NCBI GenBank assembly: GCA_011634665.1
Contig: WAEK01000015.1
Location: 604,501-668,500, forward strand
DNA: 64,000 nt
Reading direction: 5' to 3'
Source of the DNA: Mortierella sp. BCC40632
Lineage: Eukaryota; Mortierellomycota; Mortierellomycetes; Mortierellales; Mortierellaceae
The notes beneath the pieces are model-generated. The model did no database searches, was not told the origin of the DNA, and saw nothing but the letters and a program-made list of their open reading frames with translations. Below, piece after piece: positions 36,382 through 47,810 of this stretch (the stretch's first letter is position 1; each line of letters begins with the position of its first letter). The translations under genes and the position numbers were made by a program.

Positions 36382-36639
36382 CATCACTCACTCACTCTCA
36401 GTCTCTCTAGAAGTCTCTTTGGCAGCTACCACTTGAAGGTGCAGGGTCGATGACTGCCATACATCACCGCACGTGTGTAGGGTCTCTTTCCAGGGATTGC
36501 CTTCTTACTTGGTCTGTGTGCCCCTGCATCCACTTCCTTCCTCATTCTTCTCCGCTGTCTAGCAAGACCATACTGCCAGACGTACTCACACTACCAAAGC
36601 TTGACTCTCGAAGACTAGTTTACATTTTTCTTCCAATCG

Positions 36640-36673
<34 letters not shown>

Positions 36674-38710
36674 CGCCCCATTACTCCTTCCGCACTAGCC
36701 CAAATACGTCCTAAAATGACCCGCGCTTCCAAGCAAAGGCAGTCAAATGCAGCAAAGACTCCTAAAACACTGGTTTTGCGAAAAGAAGGGTATCCTGCAC
36801 TATCCAATCTAATACTCACACTACTAGGGACTATTTGGGCTTGACCAATGCAAAAATCCACACAAAAGAGGGGGCTGCAATAGTAGCATTGTCGAACTAA
36901 CGCTATTTGCTACACCAGAGTCGCGATGGAGACTTACTGACTATGAGTAGACGTGAACTCGACACACAAAGGCTCGACCTACCCTTGGACGCGCCTCAGT
37001 CGCACTAGCGAAACTAGCGAAGCGTTGGAGACGTAGATAGGAGAAAGGGTCATATGCTTTTCCACAACATTTGATTCGCAGTGATAAGGGAAGGAACTGT
37101 GCCTTTCGTGGTCTGGACTATGCTTTTGTTGAAAAGATGGACACCTTTTTTGGCACATGCCATTTTGTAGGCTTCATTCTCTCTAGACATAACCAAACAA
37201 TGTTGTCGCCTGTTATTGCTTCTTTTGTGGCTAGTCCTTGTAGACTCTGAATGCAGTTTCCTAGGAGACCATGCCATAGGAGGAGGGAGGGGAGGCCATC
37301 GCGTAGACATTTGACATCTATCCTTTCATTGACTGTGAAGGCTTGGGCCTCGGCGAAGTAGTTGGGGTCGCACGTGGAGGTATGTGGTCTTGAAAGGAAA
37401 AAAACAGACCATGGGTCTGAAGTGGGCATATTGACACTCGACGGGATGCAATATGTGGGGCGGAAGAACTTTGAGCTTCTTCCTCAAGTCGTCAAACAGG
37501 AGAGAGATACCTCTCATTCATTCGCCCGTTCCTCGCAAACCTCCATTTTTTCTTCTCTTATCGTGAAGAGCCCTGTGTAGCCCTTTTACCAGCCCTTTTA
37601 CCTTTCAATGGTGGTTAACTCTTGCTTGTTGTTGCCCATTTGCACTGTTTGCTCCGCGCCCATCAAATGTCCGAGTTTTTCAACAACAACAAAGTGACCA
37701 GACAGATAAACTTTGTAGACGGAACGAGACCTGCGATAGCCGGGAAGAACTCAATTGAGCTATCGCCGCGGGTACCGCCTAGCCATTCAGAGGTGTTACC
37801 GCCCAAAGAACCTATTCCCCGTCATCACAGCAATATATCGGAGTCTCGGAGTAGTATGGTTTTGCAGTGGGGCCAAGTGGGATTCGCCACCTCAAGTCCG
37901 GCCAAAGCGTCGGCCCGGTGTGTTGAGAGAGAGAGAGAGAGAGACAGAGAGAGAGAGATGTGTCCGTGCCCTTCCTTCATCCTTTACTAGCCGAAAGGGA
38001 AATTAGGCAAACAAAAGATACAGGCAATGGTGATATCTACACTAGCCAGAGTCAACACACCAGCGACCACTAATCTGCGCGCAGCGTTTGCTTTGGTTGC
38101 AAAGGCCGCCAGTCTCTGCTTTATTTTTCGCAGATGATTTCTATAGCCCCGAGTGCAATTTCATTCCAGAAACCCAACGGCCCATGCTCTCTGCCTCGTG
38201 AAAGTCAATGACCATACGCCCCTGGACATACACTAAAAGGGTAAGGATCCCATGGATCGAAGAGGCAAGACTAGTCTGTAGAAAAGACAGAGCTGGAGGA
38301 ATGGGCGAGAGTAAATACTAGATAGATCAGGCGATTTAACGCTGCATGCAGATGCAGAACAGAACATGCCGCACTTCATTCCACAGCAGCAAGGCATACT
38401 CAGCTTTCTGTCTTTCTGTTCCATCTTCTTCCGCCCTTTCGGGGCCTGAAGTACTCCAATGCATCTCTACGACCTATGGGGAGCAAATGAATGAGAGAAG
38501 AAACAGCATACCCTTGTACAATCAGCGTAATCAAGAGAAAAAACGGCCGTCTCTCCAAGCCGGTGCTCCGCGCGCCGGTGCATTATGCAAGACTCCTGCA
38601 TAACTGGCTGGCTTTTCCCCCCTTTCCCCCTTCGCCCTCCATGTGCGTGCAACACTGAGCAATGGAACATCTACTCCACCTTTCAAACTCCCACCGTTCA
38701 AACTCCCTGC

Positions 38711-38714
<4 letters not shown>

Positions 38715-38750
<36 letters not shown>
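38715..38750. repeat. Poly-T tract (36 bp)
   Basis: Uninterrupted T in the gene-poor spacer. Most T-runs of this length in the window are intronic, so it may mark an unrecognised transcribed unit. Confidence 0.95.
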
Positions 38751-38752
<2 letters not shown>

Positions 38753-40434
38753 CACTTTTTCTTCACTCGCCTGATTCCTATGCTGCCCATTCTCCTCCAC
38801 AAAAAGTCGTGGGGTTGGACTGGGAGCTGGGCGGAGTGTGGAAATCACTCGCCGTTCTTTGACTCTTTTCCTGGGACATCCCACGCTCTTTTACAGGCAC
38901 ATGGGTTGGAGTGAGCTTCTCAGATGTGGCTAGCTTTTTTAGCTATACAAGTGTCAGGCATGCGCCTTCATCTTGTAGATATTGCCCTGCTCCAATGTTC
39001 TTGTCTTAGGCCCAGAATATCATTTGACAAGTGCCCTCCTCCCCTCTATTGAAAAACACGGCGAAGGGACTTCTATCTTATTTAGTATCCATCCAAGTGA
39101 GCAGAGGACTGAGGACCTAATTGCTATCATTAGCGGAGACAAAGGTCGTTGGAGGACTTGATTCCTTGTGTTTTCTCGCTATCGTTCCTCGTATCGAACC
39201 ATTCCTCACTCAACAACGCACGCACTCAACTTTAATAGATGTCATGCTAGCTGCAGCCCCATACATTCCCTCAAGAAAATATACCAAACCAAAAACGTCT
39301 ACGAAAGTACCGTCGGACGAGGTTAAGCGTGATGATTGATGTTGACAGGAAGCCCTTGTGGTCTTTGTTATTTTTTTCTTTCCTTTGCTGGATGTCCGGA
39401 CCCATGGTCGGGCCTTGGTTGCAAAGAAAAGAACGCGTCCATATGAGAGCCTCGGCCAAGACACTGATAGGACGCAAAAAAAAAGTGAGCAAGGGCTGTT
39501 GATCCTGAAAGCAGCTTATAAACTTGATTACACCAAACCTCGCTTGATGCAGGTACCACACAATTTCCTCATGCCCGTGGCAAGGAACTATGAGCACCGC
39601 CTACATAAACATATCTAAACGTGCGTACCTCGTACTCTATACGCGTGATTGTCTTCGACTCGGGGCTGCATGGGGGTATGCAAACAATTCTGAGATGTGG
39701 GTGAATATAGTTCGAGAGCTCCCAGCCCTGCGGTTCTCGCCCACTTCTCCCTCGCTCCAAGGAGGACCCACAGAGACTGTGCCTTCTGTGCTACCTCAAT
39801 AATCATCGTATGTTCTTTCTTTCTTCCTCTGATCCCCCCCTCCCCCAACCTTTGTCCAATATTTGCTCCACACTAAGCAGGACGCCCTGCAGCTGACGGC
39901 ATCCGAGAGAATAGATAGATCCGAAGGATATTCAAGTAGAAGACTAAAGAACCCAGTGTTTTAGTTCCACTCAAGTACTCTACTTGGAGTACAGTACCTA
40001 CATTCCGAATGAACAATTCATTGTATTCAGTTCTCGAACATAGCTAGACCCGCCGTTTTCCAGAGCCAGCAATGCAAAGGTGCCAAGGAAAATAAACGGC
40101 CCCATGCTCCGATACCCAACATTCGCTGTTGCATATTTTTTTTTTTTTTTTTTTTTTTTCATCCTCCCTTAGGAATGTTTGCTTCGAAAGCGCCTAATGG
40201 CCACAGTAAAAACCTGCGATTATTATGGTGACACGAGTCTCACCTACAAGCCCACAGATCAGCTCAAGCCTTCACTGTATCTTTCGTTCGACTTCCCAGA
40301 TGACCAAGTTGAGCTTGGTAACCTTTGCACAAGAAACTAGCCCCTGACTGCCTGCTTTTCTTGTACATGAACAGTCTATTTTTTCTTCATCTTCTTCTAC
40401 CACTGGTCTTTGCTTGACCTCTGATGAACAATAG

Positions 40435-40442
40435 TATAAATA
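40435..40442 (+). promoter_or_regulatory. TATA box of the lipase gene
   Basis: TATAAATA 154 bp upstream of the ATG, followed by a CT-rich leader (TTTCATTCTCATCC). It is one of few clear TATA boxes in the window, in keeping with a regulated secreted enzyme. Confidence 0.55.
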
Positions 40443-40595
40443 CCTAGTCTGTCTATCTCCTTTCCACGTTCGTTTCATTCTCATCCTTCATCTTCCCAGA
40501 CAGTCTTTCAAAGCACTTTCCGCGGACTCTTTCCTCCTCTCCTAAAACAACACTCATCTCTTGAATTTTTTTCCTCCGCAGCCTTCACTGTCGCT

Positions 40596-42089
40596 ATGAA
40601 GTTCCTCTCCTCCACTCTCTTGAGCATCGCGTTCTTGGCCCTCGCCAACCTTCGATCCCCTGCGCAGGTCATGGCCATGCCGACGCCCGACAACGGAGCG
40701 GTGGCCAACATGCCTCAAATGCCCAAGATTGCCAAACGGGCTATTAGTGGCATCAACAACTACAATTGCAAGCTCACAGCCGCGCGTCCCCGTCCTGTCA
40801 TCTTGGTCCATTCCACTTTGTTGACTGCCGACTCGTGGTGGACATTTGCCCCGACTTTGATCAATCGTGGATACTGTGTCTTTGCGTTGACCTATGGTCA
40901 GTACAAGGGATCCGCCTTTGGAGGTCTGTCTCCTATCGAGGACTCTGCTCAGGAACTCAAGACTTTTGCTGAGAATGTGATGACCAAGTTGAACGCGACT
41001 CAGGTTGATCTTGTTGGTCATTCGCAGGGAGGTATCCTAGGTCGTTACTGGGTCAAGTTCCTTGGTGGTCAAGGAAAGGTCAACAGGTAAAAAAAAATGC
41101 ATTCGACTCGGATTGATAGCCGAGAAACAGAGTCACTTTTGGTTGTCTCAATCAAGCGCGATTTTTAAACGCTCCTCTTTTGTTCCTGTACTCTCTTTTC
41201 AAAATTATTAGGATGGTCGGAATCTCGGCCATCAACCAGGGCACGACCTTGAGCGGCATTGTTATCCTTGCAAAGGTCCTTGGATTGTTTGAGCCATCGC
41301 AGCCTGTCTTTGACAAAATTGCCCCTTCTTTCTACCAGATGGGTAAGGAAAAAACGAGCTAGTGTGGCGGTCTGGGGGGTTGAAAGTGAGAGAAAGAGTA
41401 AGAGTGAGGATCTGAGAGTTTTCCATACTCACCTGACCACTATTCGACTTCCTCTTTTTTCAAACCCAATCTAGTGGATACCTCTGCCTTCATGGCCAAG
41501 CTCAACCAGGGCGGTGACACTGCCCCAGGTGTTATCCACTCCAACATTGGCACCATGTATGTAACCTCTTGTTATTGTATCCATGTTTTTTTTTCTGTTA
41601 GACCTTGCCCCTCGATAGAACAACGCTGACCATTCATTTTGATCCGCAATTTTATATATTTTTTCTCTCCTTAGGTATGATGAGGTCGTGACCCCTTACA
41701 CCAACAGCTTCCAGAAGAGCGGATCCAACATTCCCAACCTTGTTCTCCAGAATTTGTGCCTCCTCTCTCTGAATGAGCATCGTAAGTGTCTTTCTTTTCT
41801 ATGAGGAATTCTTGATCTTTTGGTTTGTTGCTATTCATGACTGGAAAGGAGGAGAAAAAAAATGCTTCGCCACTGATAGTAAACATATCGCACCTTTCAC
41901 CTCCCCCCCCCTCTCTTTGTAGTGACCATGATCAACTCCAATGTTGTCCTTCAATACGTGTTGAACCAGTTGGACCCCTCTTCGGCCAAGACTGCCAACT
42001 GCCTTTTCTTTCCCCTAAGCATGCAGTTTGATAGCCATCTTTTTTTTTTTTTTTTTTTTTTTTTTTTATTCCTAACTTTATTTTGCTAG
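40596..42089 (+). CDS. Secreted triacylglycerol lipase, class 2 (LipA/EstA-type alpha/beta hydrolase)
   Basis: Predicted extracellular lipase. Exons: 40596-41086, 41212-41342, 41475-41556, 41675-41781, 41923 to about 42089; phases agree up to the last exon. The signal peptide is about 1-27, followed by a short propeptide-like segment with KR at 47-48. Core: RPVILVHST (oxyanion loop), nucleophile S143 in GHSQGG, acid D237 in MYDEVVTPY, and base H270 in SLNEHLTMI. These are the motifs of Streptomyces-type class-2 lipases, which end shortly after a LDPS.A...C segment. Here that segment (LDPSSAKTANC) is followed by codons running into a 28-T tract and a TAG at 42087. The true stop or a final intron is therefore unclear. 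The bacterial-type family suggests old transfer with later intron gain. Confidence 0.78.
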
Positions 42090-42614
42090 CATTTCTGGTT
42101 ATGAAATGCTCGAGTACCCCCCCCTTTGGAATGCAAGAGGAGAACATTTATTTTTGAGTGTAGGGAAAAAAAAAAAAGAAAGAAAGTATCGCTGGTCGAT
42201 CTTAAAATTATCTTCTAGTCCCCCCTTCTTTGGAGAGTATCTTTCAAAAAAAATAAAATAAAATAAAAGATATTAGTCAGTCGTGTTCAACAAAACGTCT
42301 CCAGTGACACTTTTCTTTTTCTTTTTCTTTTTCTTTTTCTTTTCTCTTTCTCTTTTCTCTTTATCTTTATGGAATGGCATGGTATAGTATGGTTCGCCCT
42401 CCTTCGGGGGTGATACAGAAAAGATGGTAGAGTTGACTATCAAAAGTAGAAGCTCCATATCGCTGCTACGCTTTTCACTTAAACCATTTGTTCTTGGAAC
42501 AAACCACCAAAACTGAGTTCAGATGCTAAGAGTGTGTGTTTGTGGAAAAAAAAAAAAAAAAAAAAAGACGGTGAAGTCACTACCGACTCTGCGAGGAAAT
42601 ATGGGAAGACAAGA

Positions 42615-42687
42615 CTGAATAGTCCACAGGAATATATTTTCATTTCAATAAATAGTGCACTTTTCATAGCAAAAGTGCACTATTCAG
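42615..42687. mobile_element. MITE-like element with terminal and internal inverted repeats (73 bp)
   Basis: The left end CTGAATAGTCCAC (42615-42627) is the inverse of the right end GTGCACTATTCAG (42675-42687) at 12 of 13 positions. Inside, AATAGTGCACTTTT (42651-42664) and AAAAGTGCACTATT (42671-42684) form a perfect 14-bp hairpin with a 6-nt loop. No clear target-site duplication is seen. It could instead be a nested pair of termini from a larger DNA transposon. Confidence 0.5.
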
Positions 42688-42807
42688 AAAATTTTGGTGT
42701 AGGTCATTTTAACTCGCTTTGTGGCGTCGATGGCGTCGGTGGTGTTCGGCTCACACAGGCGTTTGGGCGCTCATGCATGAGTCGTAGATCGATCATAGTT
42801 GTCACCG

Positions 42808-43081
42808 TGTCTTGAGTCAAAATTGTACGCAAGAGGGAAATGTCCAAGAGCCAATTGTCCAGTAGCGTCGCCTGGTTACTTAAAGGTTACTCCAAGTAAT
42901 TCGAGAGAGATCGGACAATGGATCCAACGCTCCTCCCTCATATAAATAGAGGGCAATAGCCAACGTTGGCGAGTATTTGCCCCACTCCACAATAAAGTAA
43001 CTCACTGCAAAAGCTTCCAATCAGCCGTTGCACTCACTCAGTAACTCAAGACCGATCTTTGACTCTAATAACAGAGGTTCC
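42808..43081 (+). mobile_element. Possible solo or truncated LTR
   Basis: Starts near TGTCTTGAG, has TATAAATA at 42941-42948 and AATAAA at 42991-42996 in the compact U3-R spacing of retrotransposon LTRs. It is followed by TGGTAAGAACAG, which could be a primer-binding site. No second copy or gag/pol frame was found, so it could equally be an ordinary promoter of an unrecognised transcript. Confidence 0.2.
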
Positions 43082-44499
43082 TGGTAAGAACAGACTCAGT
43101 AGGGCTTCAGTATCACTTTTCTAATTTGGAGATAACTGACGAAGAAGCAGATAAAGAAATGACCCTACAGGAAGTCGACTAACAAAAAATCCTCCCGTCT
43201 TTCATGTTGTGAGTGTGGAGAGAGTGAGCTCGTCTGAGTTAAGTTTGCGGTGTTAGTACTATTCCTCCTTGGTCCAAGCACTTTCAATGTTCATTCAGAA
43301 AGGTTGCGAGTCTCCATTGGGATCCATGAGACTGTGGGAGATTGTGGGATGGAAGCTGAGCTCCTACTGCTTCTTCTGGGTGAAAAAGAGCCTTGACTTG
43401 TATTCATTTAGGTGGCTTTCAACTTCGCTCACAGAAATGGGCATGGGCATGGCACCACTTCTCTTCACCTTTACTCGCTCCCCAACCCTGTTTCCTGTAC
43501 TCTCTTTCTCCACCCTGACGTGGTGGTGACCCGAGTTGGGTATTCACCAGTCAGGGTCCTCTTTCTTCACCACCTAAGCTCTTTCCCTTGCCTCTTCCCA
43601 TCCTCTTTGACACCCTTTTACTTGTTGACGCCACTGAACTGAGTTGATACGACTGCAGACGGCGAAATCGACTGCAATGATGGTGAAGGCATGCACCACC
43701 TGCACCAGACTTATGGCAAGGGTACAGTCTGTGAAGTGGATGCTCCTCAGAGGTAAGGCAGATATGGAGTGATTCACTGGGCTAGAGAGAGAGGGTCGTT
43801 GGAGGATGGCGCTAGTCGAGGCTCGGCTCGACCAGGAATAACCGGACAATGACGACCTCCAAGGTTTAACAGGCGTCATATCGGTTCTCAAAGACTGACA
43901 GACAAGCAGTTAAGCTTGGTTCCTGGGTTTCTATATCGACGGTGGGCACTTATTGAGGTAAAATAAGAAAGTGCGAAAAGTCGAGAAGAACGGGGCGCCA
44001 AGGTTTGTGGCCTGCTCGTGGCGCACCCTGCATCGCCCAGTAGTTCTCCCTTATGGGTAAAGAACAGGTAGAAGCCAGGTGAACCGACGGCAAACCAGTT
44101 GACGTGAACCACAAGTTTGAGGAGTGGATAGGTTAGGACCAGAAGACTATGGACAACAACGGGTAAGCTTTAATAAACATCGAGAGTGATACCAGACACG
44201 CAAACAACCAGCTAATGTGGAGTGAATGACTTGTGCCTCGACACGCGCATGCTCGCGAACATGGATGGAGTAACCCATTGATGGAAGACCAGATGGACGC
44301 TGGTAAGTTTTGTAATGAGGATTTATTGCGCGTTTATCTGAGCCAAATTCGTTTTCTTTTTCCTATTCGACAGCAGCAGTCAGCAAAGACTTTATTTGTC
44401 ATGCAACCGTTCATTCCTTCCATGCCTTCCTGTTTACAATGCACAGCCATTTTTTTTTTTAATGAATTGAAAAGGCTAGAATTTACAAAAAGGAGTCTA

Positions 44500-45429
44500 C
44501 TACTGCTTCTGAGTAGAGTCGTTTGGCGAGGTTTCGCGGATCGTGTCGATGAGCGAAGTCCAGTCCTGGTCACCAAGACCCTTCTCCTGAACAGCCTTGA
44601 GATGCTTATGTGCAAGATCCGCTGTAGGCAAGTAAGCTCCCGATTCAGAGGCAAGAGCTCGCATGTGGTTGATGTCCTTGAGTCCCAAATCAACAGCAAA
44701 TCCACCGGTTTTGCTCCTGTTTCCATCTGCCATGATCTGACTGTATCCAATCCATGGTGGGGCGCTAAAGACAGTACGAATAAATTCGAGAACAGCTCCC
44801 TGATCGATATTGGCCTTTTCTGCCAAGTTCAGACCCTCTCCAAGGAGCTCGACCGTGCCGACGACGAAAAAGTTGCCGAGAAGCTTGAAAGCGCTGGCGG
44901 TTGAAACATCTGTGGTCTTGAGGTCAATGATTGCCTTGGACATGGAAAGGAAGTATGGTCTCAGGCGCTCAATCGCCGCGGCATCTCCGCTTGTGATCCA
45001 GACCAACTGTGCTGCAGCTGCAGCTGGGGGGCGACCAAAGACAGGGCATTGGAGGTATGTGTGCTTGGAAGAGATTTGGGCCAGATCGTGGGAGAGTTTC
45101 TTGGGGAGTGAGGGGTACACAGTACTGGAATCGATAAACGTGACAGGATGATCCACCTTTCGAACAAGGGCAAATAGTTGCTCATAAACAGATTCGACAG
45201 CGGCATCATTGGAAAGACAAGTGAAAATCACATTGGAGCGATTGAAGAGTTCTTCAATCGAGCTGGCAACATGGGCACCGAGAGCTTTGACAGGTGCAGC
45301 CTTGTCAGCGGAGCGGTTCCATACTGTGAGTTGAGACGACTGAGACGCGAGGTAACGTTGGAGATTGGAGGCCATGCTCGCTCCCATCTCTCCCATGCCA
45401 ATGAATCCGGCCTTAATATCTTGAGACAT
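44500..45429 (-). CDS. Beta-hydroxyacid dehydrogenase (3-hydroxyisobutyrate dehydrogenase-like), intronless
   Basis: NAD(P)-dependent oxidoreductase of the 6-phosphogluconate/3-hydroxyisobutyrate dehydrogenase family, 309 residues, one exon, probably cytosolic (no presequence from the ATG at 45429). The N-terminal Rossmann motif GFIGMGEMGASMA is clear. The substrate-binding strand reads DSSTVYP and the following segment CPVFGRPPAAAAAQLVWITSG, less Gly-rich than classical members (PVSGG...). The catalytic Lys lies in SAFKLLGNFFVVG. A helical C-terminal domain follows (GFAVDLGLKDINHMRALA), matching the family's kDl.la motif. The substrate is not predictable. The gene is isolated between two gene-poor spacers and lacks introns. 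Confidence 0.85.
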   Translation of the reverse strand: MSQDIKAGFIGMGEMGASMASNLQRYLASQSSQLTVWNRSADKAAPVKALGAHVASSIEELFNRSNVIFTCLSNDAAVESVYEQLFALVRKVDHPVTFIDSSTVYPSLPKKLSHDLAQISSKHTYLQCPVFGRPPAAAAAQLVWITSGDAAAIERLRPYFLSMSKAIIDLKTTDVSTASAFKLLGNFFVVGTVELLGEGLNLAEKANIDQGAVLEFIRTVFSAPPWIGYSQIMADGNRSKTGGFAVDLGLKDINHMRALASESGAYLPTADLAHKHLKAVQEKGLGDQDWTSLIDTIRETSPNDSTQKQ

Positions 45430-47810
45430 GATTGAAAGTAATGTTGGTGGTATCGGTGCGGTTGTTGCGGCTGGTGGGTCAGAGACTTTGTGTGAGAGGA
45501 GTGGAAGGGATGGAGTAGGTATGTGAAAGAAGAATGGGGACTCTTGTTGAGGAAACACAATGGTTTAAATACGTTCTGGGAAACCAATTGCACTGTACAA
45601 TTTCTAAGCGTGCTTCCCCAACCGTGCGTAAAAAAGAGTTCGTTCTAATCCTTGATACCATTTGTGGAAGAAAGGTGCCAGATGCACATTTTTTTTTTTT
45701 TTTTTTTTATGATTCAGCGCAGTCGTACGAGGAAAGCGCCGCACCAAGATGAACAAATGCCTCCCCCCGCAAGCCTCTGCAAAGCCACGCATATCATGGA
45801 ATAGGAGCGCGTTGTGCAGCTAAAAGGTAGTGGAACGGGAAAGCTCGTGTCTCCATTAGCCGGGATGACCCGCTTGCGCAGCTCTGGGAAAACACGAATG
45901 GGTATGACTAACATAACCCTTTTAGGTCGACCTCTATCACTCTTGACTCCACGTAACATGCTCCTTTCCGCGCCGTCACTTTGCCCTGTCGCTACACGGA
46001 TGGCTCGCTGATGGGGGCGCCAAAGAGAGGCATGCCATGTGGATGGCCTGCGTATGTATCTTTGCTTATAGGATTAAATGCCTCATGCAACAGCAGGGCG
46101 AGTGGATGGTCACCATTTTCCACACTATTACACGTCATAGTGTATCTTGAGCACAGGAACGCCGTTGACCAGTTCTCAGCATGGCAAAAGCTAAAGTGCA
46201 GTCTCCACAGAAAATGAACAATGGTTTACAACAACATGGAAAGACACTCAGGAACAAGTCCTGTTTCGTGGGGCAAGGAGCCGTATGGAGTGTTAGGCTA
46301 CGAATGTATAATCAACGTAACGCAAGGAGATGCCATATTTCCATAGCGACTGGACAAACTACAAGACGATGCACCTTTTCAGGTTTAATTTAAAGAGGAA
46401 AGTATAGACAGTGAGCTTCTGGAGAAATGCCTATAGTTCAATCGCACTAATGTCGCGCACTCGTCTCGGTTATTGTCTCCTAGAGTGCAACACATTTTCC
46501 GACCCACATGCTCAGGTATTGGCTGACCTACAATCTACGAGCCTTCATGGCGTAATGGACGAGCTATTTCAAGAAAGCGCACGCTCCACCACTCAATATC
46601 AAAGGGATATGGCAATACATTTCTGTATCACGCACTTTTTTATTCTTTTCTAAACAACAGGGGAGAGCTGTGTAAGGATTTTTTTTTTTTTTTTTTGGCG
46701 CATGCTCAACAAGTCACATTGGACAGAAGGGAAAAAAATCAGTAAGTGGTTAGGACCTGTGTCTATGATGCTAAACTACAGCAATGACCTTGTCTGACTG
46801 ACAATGGTTGTTCGACTTGGAGCATCGAAGCCAGTATTGCTTGTGTTTATTGCAATCTGGTCCCTTGGCCACATCACCAATTAGACATTCCGAGTCGGCA
46901 AAAAGGTAGTGCACGAGAGAGGAAGGGGCTGTTCAGCATTTTTTGTCTCGCTTGTAGAATTTCAACGCAAAATAGTCAATGCAAGACGGGGCATGCGATG
47001 GTATGATATGGATTGTCGTGCTTGATCAACAATCGAAAACTTCACCACATTCATGGATGGTGCCTGGGATACACTGGAGCTCACTAGCTTATTTGATTTT
47101 AAAAATCCGATGGATATTTTTTCAAATGGATAACTTGGGAGGGCGAGGGGAAGTTTTTTTTTTTAGCCCGCAGAGGTTGCTGGAGGAACTCTTAGGAACA
47201 AAGTTAGGCAGAATAGACTACTCGACGATCATCGGGTTCCGACCACAGGCTGAACAGGTTCATGGGAGATCTCGCGCTTTGCCCAAAGGTTCGTCCACTT
47301 GCTCCTTACTTCCTGCCCTTTGCTTGATGAAGCAGGGGCGCTGCTAGTCAACCAACTCAGCAGTTTTGTTCACATCTTTGTTCTCACATCTCTGTTCTCA
47401 CCCCCTTACATTGTTTGTTCGAGTTACTGCCATTGAGTTAGCTGTCCCTTCTATCAATTGAGGTCCCTTGAAAGTACACAGTAGCAACAGACTTCCAAGA
47501 CGGCCCTACTGGTGGTCGAAATGAACTTGGTATCAGTGCATGGTGAGTGTTGTACAAGAATATTGCCGAGTGCTCTCAAAAGATTCAGTTACTCCCGCTC
47601 CCGCCCTGCCCGTTGAAGCTTTCTTCTCCGAGGACATCCTTACCGTTGACTCTCCCTTCCTTTCTTTTTTTCTTCTTTCTTTTCCTCTTCACTCTTCTCT
47701 ATCTTTCTTCATCTCCCACTTTCCTTTCCCCCTGCTTTCTGGATCGATTCATAGACAGTCTTGTCTTTCTCGCCAGTTTCCAAGTCATTTTGAGAGGAAG
47801 GGTGTGCAAG
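45430..47810. other. 2.4-kb gene-poor spacer
   Basis: No convincing gene. T-runs at about 45689-45709 and 46679-46697; short frames only. The last 200 bp before the channel gene are CT-rich leader. Composition resembles the 37-40 kb spacer. Confidence 0.4.

Larger units (their letters stand above)
35895..40595. other. 4.7-kb gene-poor spacer
   Basis: No convincing gene. The first ~800 bp are CT/GT-rich transporter leader and promoter, with a 16-bp motif at 36366-36381. From about 36.7 kb composition becomes more even and open frames short; minus-strand frames at about 37118-37429 and 37326-37517 (e.g. FAEAQAFTVNERIDVKCLRDG) look like protein-like relics but match nothing recognised. A 36-bp T-run lies at 38715-38750 and a TATA-containing promoter lies before the lipase. 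It may be decayed transposon or gene relics. Confidence 0.4.
42090..44499. other. Gene-poor spacer with mobile-element traces
   Basis: No coding gene recognised. It contains a MITE-like inverted-repeat element (42615-42687), an LTR-like segment with TATA and AATAAA (about 42808-43081) and degenerate short frames to 44.2 kb with many stops, consistent with decayed transposon sequence. Confidence 0.4.

Noticed and set aside
37050..37517. Minus-strand frames resembling a degraded gene
   Set aside because: Residue mix is protein-like, but no family, splice structure or start could be supported; mentioned only in the spacer entry.
38584..38606. Short inverted repeat TTATGCA...TGCATAA
   Set aside because: Only a 7-bp stem with a 7-nt loop; expected by chance at this scale.
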